Assembly: GCF_036421855.1 (NCBI RefSeq)
Contig: NZ_JAZGOK010000002.1
Strand: one strand, 5' to 3'
DNA: 64,000 nucleotides
From: Georgenia_B sunbinii
Lineage (GTDB): Bacteria > Actinomycetota > Actinomycetes > Actinomycetales > Actinomycetaceae
The translations under genes were made by a program, and so were the position numbers. The notes under the pieces are model-generated. The model was not told the DNA's origin, did no database searches, and saw only the letters and a list, made by a program, of their open reading frames with translations. This document shows, piece after piece, positions 7,704 to 16,353 of this stretch (positions are counted from its first letter, which is position 1; each line of letters opens with the position of its first letter).

Positions 7704-8240
7704 GTGTCCGACATCGATCGCGTCCTCGACCTGCTGCCGGCGAGCGCAAGCCGGCCCTTCGTGCTCGGGATCGACGGCCGCTCCGGCGCCGGCAAGTCCG
7801 AGCTCGCCGCCGCCGTCGTCGAGCGCGTGCCCGGCGCCCAGCTGATCCACCTCGAGGACGCCTACCGCGGGTGGGACGGTCTGCGCGCCGGCCTCGAGAC
7901 GGTCGCCGACGGCGTGCTCCGCCCGCTGCGCGAGAGCCGCGGCGGCAGCTTCCAGCGGTACGACTGGCACCGCGGCGAGCTCGGCGAGACCGAGGAGATC
8001 CCCGCGGCCGGCGTCGTCGTCGTCGAGGGCTGCGGCGCGGGGTCGGTGGTGCTCGCGCCATACATCGACGCGCTCGTGTGGCTGGACGCGCCGGAGGCGA
8101 CCCGCCACCGGCGCGCGATGGACCGCGACAGCGACAACTGGATCGACCAGTGGTCCTCCTGGGCAGCCCAGGAGGACGAGATCCTCGCCGAGCACGACGC
8201 CCGCGCGGCGGCCGACCTCCTCCTCGACACCAGCGACTGA
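7704..8240 (+). CDS. Uridine kinase-like P-loop protein
   Basis: The 178-residue P-loop NTPase has a Walker A motif GIDGRSGAGKSEL (about residues 22-34), then LIHLEDAYRGWDGL, a layout seen in uridine kinase-like and other small nucleoside kinases. YDWHRGELGE and VVVVEGCGAGS follow in the expected order, and RAMDRDSDNWIDQWSSWAAQE resembles the C-terminal lid and substrate region. It probably phosphorylates a nucleoside or another small hydroxyl compound in the cytoplasm; the exact substrate is uncertain. The GTG start is chosen because it begins just before the first conserved strand and sits seven bases after TAGCGT. Confidence 0.75.
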   Translation: MSDIDRVLDLLPASASRPFVLGIDGRSGAGKSELAAAVVERVPGAQLIHLEDAYRGWDGLRAGLETVADGVLRPLRESRGGSFQRYDWHRGELGETEEIPAAGVVVVEGCGAGSVVLAPYIDALVWLDAPEATRHRRAMDRDSDNWIDQWSSWAAQEDEILAEHDARAAADLLLDTSD

Positions 8241-8312
8241 CGCTCTTCCCCGCCGTCGTGAGACGATGATGGGCGGTCCAGGTGCCAGTCAGACAGCGAG
8301 GAGCAAACCGTC

Positions 8313-10214
8313 GTGCCGCAGAGCAAGACCCGGGCACGGCCCTTCGAGCCCGGCCCCGGGCCGCGGCCCTACCGGCTGCCCGGCGGCACGCTGCGTCGCT
8401 CGCTCACCCTCATGGCCCGCGGCATCAAGGACTCCCGGCGGACGTCGACCCTCGCGATCCTCGTCTCCGCGCTCTACGGCCTGGGCACGGTTGCCTCCGG
8501 ACTGCTGCTCGGAGAGGTCACCGACCGAGTGATCACTCCGGCCGTGGTCGGTGACGGCGTCCCCACCTCCCACATCTGGTTCGGCGGGCTCGCGCTGCTG
8601 CTCGTGTCCCTGCTCACCGCCGCCGCGGTCGCCGGCCGGCGGGTGTGGGCCGGCGCCGCCGTCTTCGAGATCCAGGCGGCCCACCGGCTGCGCGTCACCC
8701 GCCAGTACCTGCGGCTGCCGATGTCCTGGCACCGCCGCCACCCCGCCGGACGGCTGCTGTCCAACGCCAACGCCGACGCCGAGGCCGCCTCGGGCGTGTT
8801 CATGCCGCTGCCGTTCGCGATCGGCGTCATCGTCATGCTGCTCGTCGCTGGGACGGCGATGATCGCCGCGGACCCCGTCATGGGCCTCGTCGGCGTCACC
8901 GTCCTCCCGGTGGTGGTCATCGTCAACGCGGTCTTCCGCCGCCAGATGGCGCCCAAGGTGGCCGCCTCGCAGCGGCTGCGCGCGGCCGTCGCCGACGTCG
9001 CGCACGAGTCTTTCGAGGCCTCCCTGCTGGTGAAGTCGCTGGGCACCGAGAGCGTCGAGGAACGCCGGTTCGACGACGTCACCACCCGGCTGCAGGACGC
9101 GAACATCGCGATGGGCAAGGTCCGCTCGGTCTTCGACCCGATCATGGAGTTCCTGCCCACGGTGGCCACGCTCGCCGTCGTCGCCGTCGGCACCCACCAG
9201 ATCAGCCAGGGCGACGCCGCCGCCGGCGACCTGGTGATGATCGCCTACCTGCTCACGCTGCTGACCTTCCCGGTGCGCGCGATCGGCTTCGTGCTCGCCG
9301 AGCTGCCCCGCTCGAGCGTCGGCCACGACCGGCTCGCCTACGTCGTCGACGCCACCGGCTCGATGCCCGCAGGGGACAGTGCCAATGGTGGCGAGGGTGG
9401 TCTCGACGTCCGGCTGACGGCCGTGACGCACGAGGTGCCCGCCCGGCTGGTACCGACCGCGGAGGACGCCGAGCCCGCCCCCGCCGGCCGGGCCACCGGC
9501 ACCGTCGCGCTGCTGCGCGACGTGTCCCTGCACATCCCCGCGGGCACCACGTTCGCCGTCGTCGGCCCGACCGGCGCCGGTAAGTCCACGCTCACCTCCG
9601 TCGTCGCCCGGCTGGTCGACCCGACGAGCGGCCAGGTGCTGCTCGACGGCACCGACGTGCGCGAGCTCAGCCACGAGTCACGCACCGCGCAGGTCGCGCT
9701 CGTCAGCCAGTCGACCTTCGTCTTCGACGACACCGTCCGCGGCAATGTCACGCTCGATGACACCGGCCGGATCAGCGACGACGAGGTGTGGCAGGCGCTG
9801 CGCACCGCCCGCGCGGAGGACTTCATCCGTGCGCTGCCCGACGGCCTCGACACCCGGGTGGGGGAGCGTGGCGCCACCCTCTCCGGCGGGCAGCGGCAGC
9901 GGCTGGCGATCGCACGGGCGCTCGTGCGCCGGCCGCGCCTGCTCATCCTCGACGACGCCACCAGCGCGGTGGATCCCGTCGTCGAGCAGCAGATCCTTGC
10001 CGGGCTCGGGGCGACCACGGGCGGGGGCGGCGCGATCACCGTGCTCCTCGTCGCCTACCGGACGGCGACCATCGCGCTGGCCGACCAGGTCCTGCACCTC
10101 GACCGGGGCCGGGTCGTGGACGTCGGCGGCCACGCCGAGCTCATGGCGCGTGACCGCGGCTACGCCGAGCTCAGCACCAGCTACGCGCGCCGCGCCGCCG
10201 AACGGGAGGGCTGA
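8313..10214 (+). CDS. ABC exporter half-transporter with degenerate catalytic site
   Basis: The 633-residue protein has an N-terminal exporter-type membrane domain (about six helices, residues 35-330) and a C-terminal ATPase. Walker A is GPTGAGKS (418-425) and the signature LSGGQRQ is canonical. The residue after the Walker B Asp is Asp548 instead of the catalytic Glu (LLILDDATSAVD), and the switch His is replaced by Tyr582 (VAYRTATI). It therefore probably forms the degenerate ATP site in a heterodimer with the next gene product, whose start overlaps this stop by one base (TGATG). A Glu/Ala/Pro-rich insert before the ATPase (about 350-395) is unusual. The exported substrate is unknown. GTG 8313 follows GCGAGGAG. 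Confidence 0.9.
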   Translation: MPQSKTRARPFEPGPGPRPYRLPGGTLRRSLTLMARGIKDSRRTSTLAILVSALYGLGTVASGLLLGEVTDRVITPAVVGDGVPTSHIWFGGLALLLVSLLTAAAVAGRRVWAGAAVFEIQAAHRLRVTRQYLRLPMSWHRRHPAGRLLSNANADAEAASGVFMPLPFAIGVIVMLLVAGTAMIAADPVMGLVGVTVLPVVVIVNAVFRRQMAPKVAASQRLRAAVADVAHESFEASLLVKSLGTESVEERRFDDVTTRLQDANIAMGKVRSVFDPIMEFLPTVATLAVVAVGTHQISQGDAAAGDLVMIAYLLTLLTFPVRAIGFVLAELPRSSVGHDRLAYVVDATGSMPAGDSANGGEGGLDVRLTAVTHEVPARLVPTAEDAEPAPAGRATGTVALLRDVSLHIPAGTTFAVVGPTGAGKSTLTSVVARLVDPTSGQVLLDGTDVRELSHESRTAQVALVSQSTFVFDDTVRGNVTLDDTGRISDDEVWQALRTARAEDFIRALPDGLDTRVGERGATLSGGQRQRLAIARALVRRPRLLILDDATSAVDPVVEQQILAGLGATTGGGGAITVLLVAYRTATIALADQVLHLDRGRVVDVGGHAELMARDRGYAELSTSYARRAAEREG

Positions 10215-12010
10215 TGAGCTCGACGATCTCCTCCGCGAGCGAGCTCGGGGTCTTCGCCACCGTCCGGCGCGGCCTCCAGCTCTCCCCGGCGATGCTCCAG
10301 GGCATCGGGTGGACCCTGGTGCTCGCGGCCGTCGCCACCGGCGGACGCGTCGTCGTCCCGATCGTCATCCAGCAAGTGACCGACCGGGCGATCGTCGACG
10401 ACGGCGGCGCCGGCCTCGGCGCGGTGCTGCCGATCGTGCTCGGCGCGCTCGGCGTCGTCGTGGTCGCCGGCATCGCCAGCTCGCTGGTCAACATCCGGCT
10501 GTTCCGCAGCAGCGAGCGCGGCCTCGCGCAGCTGCGCACCGCGACCTTCCGGCACGTCCACGACCTCGCCGAGCTCACCCAGGCCGCCGAGCGCCGCGGC
10601 TCGCTCGTCTCGCGGGTGACGAGCGACGTCGACACCGTCTCGCGCTTCGTCCAGTTCGGCGGGCTGCAGCTCATCCTCAACATCGGCCAGCTGCTCGCCG
10701 CGACCGTCGCGATGCTGTTCTACTCGCCGCTGCTCGCCGGGGTGGTGTGGCTGTCCTTCGCGCCGATGTTCCTCCTCGCGCCGCGCGCGCAGCGGGTGAT
10801 CTCCCGCGCCTACGGCACGGTGCGGGTCAACGTCGGCACCATGCTCGGGGCGATCTCCGAGTCGATCGTCGGCGCGGAGACGATCCGGGCCTACGGCTCG
10901 GCACGGCGCACCCAGCGGCGGATCGACGACGCCGTCAACGAGCACCGCCACGTCGCGATCCAGGCGCAGACCTTCACCGCGGTGGCGTTCTCCACCGGCA
11001 TGGCGTTCTCCGGGGTCGCGCTCGGCGCCACCGTGGTCATCGGCACCTTCCTCGCCATGGACGGTGCACTGACCATCGGGCAGCTGCTCGGCTTCCTCTT
11101 CCTCGTGCAGATGTTCACCGGCCCGGTGCAGAACGCCACCGAGACGCTCAACGAGCTGCAGAACGCGGTGGCCGGCTGGCGCCGGGTGATCGCCGTGCTC
11201 GAGACCCCGCTGGAGATCACCGACCCGCCGCACGCGGTCGAGCCGCGAACCACCCCCGCCGACGGCGTCTCCCGGGCGGCCGCCGTCGACTTCGCCGGGA
11301 TCCGGTTCGCCTACCCCGGCGGGCCGGAGGTGCTGCACGGCATCGACCTGCACGTGCCGGCCGGTGCCTCGGTGGCGATCGTCGGCGAGACGGGCTCGGG
11401 CAAGACGACGCTCGGCAAGCTGCTCGCGCGGCTGATGGACCCCAGCGCCGGGCAGGTGCTGCTCGACGGCACCGACCTGCGCGACCTCCCGCTGGCCGAG
11501 CTGCGGCGGCGGGTCGTCCTCGTGCCGCAGGAGGGCTTCCTGTTCGACACCACCATCGCCGAGAACATCGCCTACGGCCGGGTGTCGCACGACCGTGCCG
11601 ACGTCGACCGCGCGGTGCGCGAGCTCGGCCTCACCGACTGGGTGGCCACCCTGCCCGACGGCGTCGACACCCCGGTGGGGCAGCGCGGCGAGTCGCTGTC
11701 GGCGGGGGAGCGCCAGCTCGTCGCCATCGCCCGCGCCTACCTCGCCGACGCCGACGTCCTCCTCCTCGACGAGGCCACCTCCGCCGTCGACCCGGCCACT
11801 GAGGGGCGCATCGCCGACGCGCTGGCGCGGGTCGCGGCCGGCCGGACCTCGGTGGCGATCGCGCACCGGCTCTCCACCGCCGAGGCGGCGGACCTCGTCG
11901 TGGTGGTCGACGCCGGGCACGTCGTCGAGACCGGGTCGCACGACGAGCTCCTCGCGGGGGGCGGGGTGTACTCGCGGATGCACGCGAGCTGGGTGAGCCA
12001 GACCCACTGA
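10214..12010 (+). CDS. ABC exporter half-transporter with consensus catalytic residues
   Basis: This 598-residue partner has six predicted membrane helices in the first about 320 residues and a C-terminal ATPase. Walker A is GETGSGKT (391-398), Walker B is followed by the catalytic Glu520 (LLLDEATSAVD), and the switch His551 is present (AIAHRLST). Its signature motif is LSAGE (495-499) rather than LSGGQ. In the head-to-tail dimer that motif faces the degenerate Walker B/Tyr582 site of the partner, while the partner's intact LSGGQ faces this protein's Glu520/His551. The asymmetry is thus internally consistent with one active and one degenerate ATP site. The regulator gene downstream may control it, but they are separated by a promoter. 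Confidence 0.9.
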   Translation: MSSTISSASELGVFATVRRGLQLSPAMLQGIGWTLVLAAVATGGRVVVPIVIQQVTDRAIVDDGGAGLGAVLPIVLGALGVVVVAGIASSLVNIRLFRSSERGLAQLRTATFRHVHDLAELTQAAERRGSLVSRVTSDVDTVSRFVQFGGLQLILNIGQLLAATVAMLFYSPLLAGVVWLSFAPMFLLAPRAQRVISRAYGTVRVNVGTMLGAISESIVGAETIRAYGSARRTQRRIDDAVNEHRHVAIQAQTFTAVAFSTGMAFSGVALGATVVIGTFLAMDGALTIGQLLGFLFLVQMFTGPVQNATETLNELQNAVAGWRRVIAVLETPLEITDPPHAVEPRTTPADGVSRAAAVDFAGIRFAYPGGPEVLHGIDLHVPAGASVAIVGETGSGKTTLGKLLARLMDPSAGQVLLDGTDLRDLPLAELRRRVVLVPQEGFLFDTTIAENIAYGRVSHDRADVDRAVRELGLTDWVATLPDGVDTPVGQRGESLSAGERQLVAIARAYLADADVLLLDEATSAVDPATEGRIADALARVAAGRTSVAIAHRLSTAEAADLVVVVDAGHVVETGSHDELLAGGGVYSRMHASWVSQTH

Positions 12011-12038
12011 GCGCCGCGTATCGCCTCGACGTCGTCGT

Positions 12039-12058
12039 AATTACGTAGTAGCGTAATT
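12039..12058. promoter_or_regulatory. Operator of the ArsR-like regulator
   Basis: A perfect inverted repeat AATTACG-TAGTAG-CGTAATT (7-bp arms, 6-bp spacer) overlaps a TAGCGT hexamer (12049-12054) that lies seven bases before the ATG at 12062. It is strikingly AT-rich for this genome. Its overlap with the -10 suggests autorepression by the regulator encoded directly downstream. Confidence 0.6.
12049..12054 (+). promoter_or_regulatory. Leaderless -10 box for the ArsR-like regulator
   Basis: TAGCGT ends seven bases before the ATG at 12062 and lies inside the inverted repeat at 12039-12058. Confidence 0.5.
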
Positions 12059-12061
12059 CCC

Positions 12062-12574
12062 ATGACGAACGACGATCGACTGACCGCCCTCGAGCGCCGG
12101 ATGACGGAGCTCGAGGCGCGAGTACCACCGCCGGGCAGCCGAGCCGCCGAGCTCGCTCCCGCGCCGGACAGCGAGGTGTTCTGGGCGCTGCAGGGTCTGC
12201 GGGACCGCGTCGAGGCGCCGGGCGCGGTCATGCTCGTCGGGCAGGTGAGCACGCCGGACGGCCGCGAGGCGCAGTGGCAGGAGGGCGCAGCGGTCGGCGA
12301 CCTCCTCGCCGACGACTGGGCCGACGCCGTCGAGGTCCTCGCGGCGCTGGGCCACCCGGTGCGGCTGAGGCTGCTGCACCGCGTGCTGTCCGGCGCGGCG
12401 ACGGTCAACGAGCTGATGGCCACCGACGGGGTCGGCACGAGCGGGCAGGTCTACCACCACCTGCGCCAGCTGGTCGCCGCCGGCTGGCTCCGGGCGGTGG
12501 GTGGGGGCCGGTACGAGGTGCCGGTCGCCCGGGTCGTGCCGCTGCTGACGACGATCGTCGGGGCGCGGCGATGA
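12062..12574 (+). CDS. ArsR-like winged-helix transcription regulator
   Basis: The 170-residue product has a short N-terminal coiled-coil-like segment (LTALERRMTELEARV), a variable middle, and a C-terminal winged helix. LAALGHPVRLRLLHRVL (about 94-110) is the ArsR/HTH_20 first helix signature, and GTSGQVYHHLRQLVAAGWLR is the recognition helix and wing lead-in. No metal-binding Cys cluster is seen, so it probably does not sense metals in the classical way. It overlaps the peptidase gene (ATGA), so both likely share one mRNA. The inverted repeat at 12039-12058 overlapping its promoter suggests self-control. It may also act on the exporter genes upstream, which is inference from position only. 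Confidence 0.8.
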   Translation: MTNDDRLTALERRMTELEARVPPPGSRAAELAPAPDSEVFWALQGLRDRVEAPGAVMLVGQVSTPDGREAQWQEGAAVGDLLADDWADAVEVLAALGHPVRLRLLHRVLSGAATVNELMATDGVGTSGQVYHHLRQLVAAGWLRAVGGGRYEVPVARVVPLLTTIVGARR

Positions 12575-13452
12575 GGCGCGCGATCGCCCGGTGGCAGAGC
12601 TGGTGGGTGCGGCTGTTCGTGGTCGCGGTGCTCGCCGGCGTCATCCTCGACATCCCGCGCCCGCTCGACCTGGTGCTCGTCGCCACGCCGTTCCTGCTGT
12701 TCCTCGTGCGCCCGCCCGCCACCGACCGCGCCCCGGTCGAGCTGGCGCCGCCGGTGCGCGGGCGGTGGGTGGCGATCAACAGCCCCGGCTCCGCGGTGCC
12801 GAGCCACGGCGTGAAGGCTTACGGGCAGGCGTACGCCGTCGACCTCGTGCAGCCCAGCGACGGGCCGACGGCGCCGCTCGGGTGGCTGCGGACCCGCCGG
12901 TCGGAGACCTACCCGGCCTTCGGGCAGCCCGTCCGAGCGATGGCGCCGGGCGCCGTCGTACGGGTGAGGAACGGGTGGCGCGACCACCGCGCCCGCGACA
13001 CCTGGCCGGCGGTGCTGTGGATGCTGTCCGTGGAGGGGTTCATCCGCGAGCTGGTCGGGACGTCAGGCCTGTTCGGCAACCACGTCGTCGTCGCGCACGA
13101 CGACGGGACCTACGCCGCGTACGCGCACCTGCGACGTGGCTCGGTGGGCGTCCGCCCAGGGGAGCGGGTCGCCAGCGGGACGACGATCGCGGAGGTGGGC
13201 AACACCGGCAACAGCTCCGAGCCGCACCTGCACGTCCAGGTGATGGACGACGCCCGCCCCACCGCCGCGGCGGGGATCGCGATGAGCTGGACCGGGCTGG
13301 CGGTGGACCCGACCGAGCAGGAGGCGCGCTGGCGCACCGGCGACCCGAAGCCGGGCGCGCAGGCGGGCTTCCCGCAGAACGGCCAGGTCTTCGAGGCGAC
13401 CGGCCGGCCCGCTGCCGACCCGACGACGAACCGCGAGATGAGCGGCGGCTAG
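12571..13452 (+). CDS. Membrane-anchored M23 family metallopeptidase
   Basis: The 293-residue product begins with one or two hydrophobic segments (about 12-29 and 33-47), followed by an extracellular M23/LytM domain. Zinc-binding candidates are His79 and Asp91 (SHGVKAYGQAYAVDLV), and the terminal HxH motif in GNTGNSSEPHLHVQV is present. The domain is typical of peptidoglycan endopeptidases or their regulators. An insertion of about 30 residues (residues 130-165, WRDHRARDTWPAVLWML) lies between strands of the domain. Its ATG overlaps the regulator stop, so the regulator may govern its synthesis. Its stop codon overlaps the stop of the opposing small gene at 13449. Confidence 0.85.
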   Translation: MRRAIARWQSWWVRLFVVAVLAGVILDIPRPLDLVLVATPFLLFLVRPPATDRAPVELAPPVRGRWVAINSPGSAVPSHGVKAYGQAYAVDLVQPSDGPTAPLGWLRTRRSETYPAFGQPVRAMAPGAVVRVRNGWRDHRARDTWPAVLWMLSVEGFIRELVGTSGLFGNHVVVAHDDGTYAAYAHLRRGSVGVRPGERVASGTTIAEVGNTGNSSEPHLHVQVMDDARPTAAAGIAMSWTGLAVDPTEQEARWRTGDPKPGAQAGFPQNGQVFEATGRPAADPTTNREMSGG

Positions 13453-13679
13453 AGGCGTTCGATCCGCGGGCTGTCGAGGCTGACCCGCATCCGGACCCCC
13501 TGGCCGAAGTCGACGATGATCGAGCTCTCGCCGTCGAGCGCGACGACCTTGCCGACGCCGTGACGCTCGTGCGAGAGCATCGATCCGACGGGGATGGGAT
13601 CAGCGGGCACGACCTTGCGAGCCTCGTTGAACGGACTCTTCGCCAGGTGGTTTCGGGGACCGTTCGTGGAAGGGGACAT
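13449..13679 (-). CDS. Small CarD/Tudor-like protein
   Basis: The 76-residue protein has a basic, Asn/Pro-containing N-terminus and a C-terminal beta domain, VGSMLSHERHGVGKVVALDG followed by SIIVDFGQGVRMRVSLDSPRIERL. This resembles the Tudor-like fold of the CarD RNA-polymerase-interacting domain and of the C-terminal domain of UvrD/PcrA helicases, both of which contact RNA polymerase. It lacks the CarD DNA-binding helical part. A role in transcription is therefore an inference. The ATG at 13679 sits six bases after CATGAT, a possible leaderless -10; the longer frame upstream runs antisense through hisI. Its 3' end overlaps the peptidase gene end by four bases. Confidence 0.6.
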   Translation of the reverse strand: MSPSTNGPRNHLAKSPFNEARKVVPADPIPVGSMLSHERHGVGKVVALDGESSIIVDFGQGVRMRVSLDSPRIERL

Positions 13680-13685
13680 ACCCCC

Positions 13686-13691
13686 ATCATG
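13686..13691 (-). promoter_or_regulatory. Candidate leaderless -10 of the CarD/Tudor-like gene
   Basis: CATGAT on the minus strand lies six bases before the ATG at 13679. The first base deviates from TANNNT. Confidence 0.35.
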
Positions 13692-13742
13692 CGCCCCTGG
13701 CGCCCAGAGTGGTAGCCGCCCCGCGCAACGGCCGCGCCGTGG

Positions 13743-13748
13743 CAAGAT
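13743..13748 (+). promoter_or_regulatory. Candidate leaderless -10 of hisI
   Basis: CAAGAT lies six bases before the GTG at 13755. The first base deviates from TANNNT, but the spacing matches the other leaderless genes. Confidence 0.35.
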
Positions 13749-13754
13749 CGTGCG

Positions 13755-14153
13755 GTGCCTAATTTCCCCGAATCCACGCTCGATCCGGCCGTCGCGGAAC
13801 GACTCACGCGCGACGCCGCCGGACTGGTCTGCGCCGTCGTCCAGGACGACCTGAGCCACGAGGTGCTCATGGTCGGCTGGATGGACGACGAGGCGCTCGC
13901 CCGCACGCTGCGCACCGGCCGGGCGACGTACTGGTCGCGCTCCCGGCAGGAGTACTGGCGCAAGGGGGACACCTCCGGGCACGTGCAGCACGTGCGCTCC
14001 GTCGCGCTCGACTGCGACGGCGACGCGCTGCTCGTGCGGGTCGAGCAGGTCGGTCCGGCCTGCCACACCGGTGCCCGCACCTGCTTCGAGGCCGGCGGTG
14101 ACCTCGGCGCCCACGTCGGCTCCGCCCCGGACACGCCGGGAGGTGCCGCGTGA
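13755..14153 (+). CDS. hisI: HisI, phosphoribosyl-AMP cyclohydrolase
   Basis: HisI opens the purine ring of phosphoribosyl-AMP, the third step of histidine synthesis, using zinc. The 132-residue size fits the monofunctional enzyme without a HisE domain. Conserved segments are VLMVGWMDDEALARTL, RATYWSRSRQEYWRKGDTSGH, VALDCDGDALLVRVEQ with the metal-binding Asp/Cys pattern, and GPACHTGARTCFE with the remaining zinc Cys residues. The GTG start at 13755 fits the family length. Its stop overlaps the trpE start (GTGA), placing a histidine gene at the head of the tryptophan operon, a known actinobacterial arrangement. Confidence 0.95.
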   Translation: MPNFPESTLDPAVAERLTRDAAGLVCAVVQDDLSHEVLMVGWMDDEALARTLRTGRATYWSRSRQEYWRKGDTSGHVQHVRSVALDCDGDALLVRVEQVGPACHTGARTCFEAGGDLGAHVGSAPDTPGGAA

Positions 14154-15712
14154 CCGTCTCGACGCTGCCCTGGGGAGCGACCTGGCCCGAGCTGCCCACC
14201 TTCCGCGAGCTCGCCGCGGACCGTCGCGTGGTGCCGGTCGTCCGCCGCCTGCTCGCCGACGACGTCACCCCGGTGGGGCTCTACCGCCAGCTCGCGCAGG
14301 GCCGGCCCGGCACCTTCATCCTCGAGTCCGCCGAGCACGGCGCCTGGGACCGCTGGTCCTTCATCGGGGTCAACTCCCGGGCGTCGCTGCAGGCCCGCGG
14401 CGGGCAGGCGCGATGGACCGGCGACGTCCCGGTGGGCATCCCCGCGCAGGGCCCGGTCCTCGAGGTCCTCGCCGCCACCCTCGAGGCGTTGCACACCCCG
14501 GCGCTGCCCGGCCTGCCGCCGCTCACCGGTGGTCTCGTCGGGTCGCTCGGCTGGGACGTGCTGCGCCAGTGGGAGCCGCGGCTGCGCGCCAACGCGCCCG
14601 ACGAGCTCGACACCCCCGAGGTCGCGCTGTGCCTGGCGACCGACCTCGCCGCCGTCGACCACAGCGACGGCAGCGTCTGGCTGATCGCCAACGCCATCAA
14701 CTTCGACGACACCGACGAGCGCGTCGACGACGCCCACGCCGACGCCGTCGCCCGGCTCGACGCGATGGCCGCCGCCCTGCAGCGCCCGGCCCGGTCGCAC
14801 GCCGCGGTGAGCGTCGGGGACGTCGCCGCCGACGCGGGGCTGCGGTTCCGTACCAGCCGGGAAGACTTCGAGAACGGCGTCCGCGCCGCGAAGCAGGCGA
14901 TCCGCGACGGCGAGGTGTTCCAGCTCGTGCTGTCCCAGCGGCTCGACATCGACTGCACGAGCGACCCGCTGGACGTCTACCGGGCGCTGCGCACCATCAA
15001 CCCGAGCCCGTACATGTACTACCTCCAGCTGCCCGACGAGGACGGTCCGGGGGAGGCCGGCAGCTTCGCCGTCGTCGGCTCCAGCCCCGAGACGCTGGTC
15101 AAGGCGAGCGGGGGCACCGTGGTGACTTTCCCGATCGCCGGCTCCCGGCCCCGCGGCGGCAGCGCGCAGGAGGACCACGAGCTCGCCGAGGAGCTGCTCG
15201 CCGACCCGAAGGAGCGGTCGGAGCACATCATGCTCGTGGACCTCTCGCGCAACGACCTCACCAAGGTGTGCGTGCCGCAGACCGTCGAGGTCGTCGAGCT
15301 CATGGAGATCAAGCGCTTCAGCCACATCATGCACATCTCCTCGACGGTCACCGGCCAGCTGCGTGAGGGGGTCGGGCCGCTCGACTGCCTCGTCGCGACG
15401 TTCCCCGCCGGCACGCTCTCCGGTGCGCCCAAGCCGCGCGCTATCGAGCTCATCGACGACCTCGAGCCGGCCCGCCGGGGCATCTACGGCGGCACCATCG
15501 GCTACTTCGACTTCGCCGGCAACCTCGACATGGCGATCGCGATCCGCACCGCCTACATCCGTGACGGCGTCGCCAGCGTCCAGGCCGGCGGCGGGATCGT
15601 CGCCGACTCGGTGCCGGCCCTGGAGTACGAGGAGTCCAGGAACAAAGCAGCGGCCGCGGTCCGCGCGATCCAGCTCGCCTCGACGCTGCGACCGCTGCCG
15701 GTGACGCCGTGA
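14150..15712 (+). CDS. trpE: TrpE, anthranilate synthase component I
   Basis: TrpE makes anthranilate from chorismate with ammonia from TrpG, the first committed step of tryptophan synthesis. The 520-residue protein has the N-terminal feedback region with FILESAEHGAWDRWSFIG, where the LES motif is part of the tryptophan inhibition site, and NPSPYMYYLQL. The C-terminal chorismate-binding domain shows GEVFQLVLSQR, AGSRPRGGS, EHIMLVDLSRNDL, FPAGTLSGAPKPRA and YFDFAGNLDMAIAIRT. GTG 14150 overlaps the hisI stop. No TrpG or TrpD is encoded in the window, so the glutaminase must be elsewhere. Confidence 0.96.
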   Translation: MTVSTLPWGATWPELPTFRELAADRRVVPVVRRLLADDVTPVGLYRQLAQGRPGTFILESAEHGAWDRWSFIGVNSRASLQARGGQARWTGDVPVGIPAQGPVLEVLAATLEALHTPALPGLPPLTGGLVGSLGWDVLRQWEPRLRANAPDELDTPEVALCLATDLAAVDHSDGSVWLIANAINFDDTDERVDDAHADAVARLDAMAAALQRPARSHAAVSVGDVAADAGLRFRTSREDFENGVRAAKQAIRDGEVFQLVLSQRLDIDCTSDPLDVYRALRTINPSPYMYYLQLPDEDGPGEAGSFAVVGSSPETLVKASGGTVVTFPIAGSRPRGGSAQEDHELAEELLADPKERSEHIMLVDLSRNDLTKVCVPQTVEVVELMEIKRFSHIMHISSTVTGQLREGVGPLDCLVATFPAGTLSGAPKPRAIELIDDLEPARRGIYGGTIGYFDFAGNLDMAIAIRTAYIRDGVASVQAGGGIVADSVPALEYEESRNKAAAAVRAIQLASTLRPLPVTP

Positions 15713-16314
15713 CCCGCGGGCGCGCCGTCCTCGCGCTGCTCGTCCTCGGCGTCGTCGGCTTCGGGCTGGCGGCGCTGCCCTGGCTCGAGCTCACCGTGCC
15801 CACCGTCATCGCCCGGCAGGAGGTGGGCGTCAGCGGAAGCACCGCGGTGCCGGTCATCGGGGCCGCCAGCCTCGCGGTGCTCGCCGCTGCCCTCGCGGTC
15901 GCCATCGGCGGCACCTGGGTGCGGCGCATCGCCGGGGTGGCGCTGGTCATCCTCGGCCTGCTCGTTGCGGCGACGACGGTTCGGCTGCTCATCGACCCCG
16001 AGCCGGTCGCCCGGGCAGCGGCCAGCGCGGTCAGCGGGGTGGCGCAGATCGAGGGTGACATCACCGTGACACCGTGGCCCTACCTCACGGTGGTCCTCGG
16101 CGTCATCGTCGCGGCGGGCGGTGTGCTCGTGCTCGCCGCTCGCTCGTGGGCGTCCCCGGTGCGCCGCTACGAGCGGGGCTCGGCGGCCGGTACCCCGGCC
16201 CCGGCCGGGACGGCCGCTGCGCCGACGCCGGCCGCCGAGCCGCGGGTCCAGGCGATGGACGACTGGGACGCGCTCGGTCGTGGCGAGGACCCCACGGCGC
16301 CCGACCAGGGCTAG
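15709..16314 (+). CDS. Trp-operon-associated membrane protein (TIGR02234-type)
   Basis: The 201-residue membrane protein has four predicted transmembrane segments: about 5-28, 45-65, 72-94 and 123-143. A proline/alanine-rich cytoplasmic tail ends in MDDWDALGRGEDPT, the hallmark of the conserved membrane protein found in actinobacterial tryptophan operons. Its function is unknown; a role in indole or tryptophan handling is sometimes supposed from context. The GTG start overlaps the trpE stop, so it is co-translated with trpE. The stop codon coincides with a TAGGCT box that may start a separate transcript for the next gene. Confidence 0.85.
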   Translation: MTRGRAVLALLVLGVVGFGLAALPWLELTVPTVIARQEVGVSGSTAVPVIGAASLAVLAAALAVAIGGTWVRRIAGVALVILGLLVAATTVRLLIDPEPVARAAASAVSGVAQIEGDITVTPWPYLTVVLGVIVAAGGVLVLAARSWASPVRRYERGSAAGTPAPAGTAAAPTPAAEPRVQAMDDWDALGRGEDPTAPDQG

Positions 16315-16317
16315 GCT
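16312..16317 (+). promoter_or_regulatory. Candidate -10 for the HGxxPAAW-like gene
   Basis: TAGGCT overlaps the preceding stop codon and would give a leader of about 30 bases containing GAAAGGA before the ATG at 16354. Confidence 0.4.
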
Positions 16318-16353
16318 TGCACCAGAACCCATCGCCGAAAGGATCGACGACCC

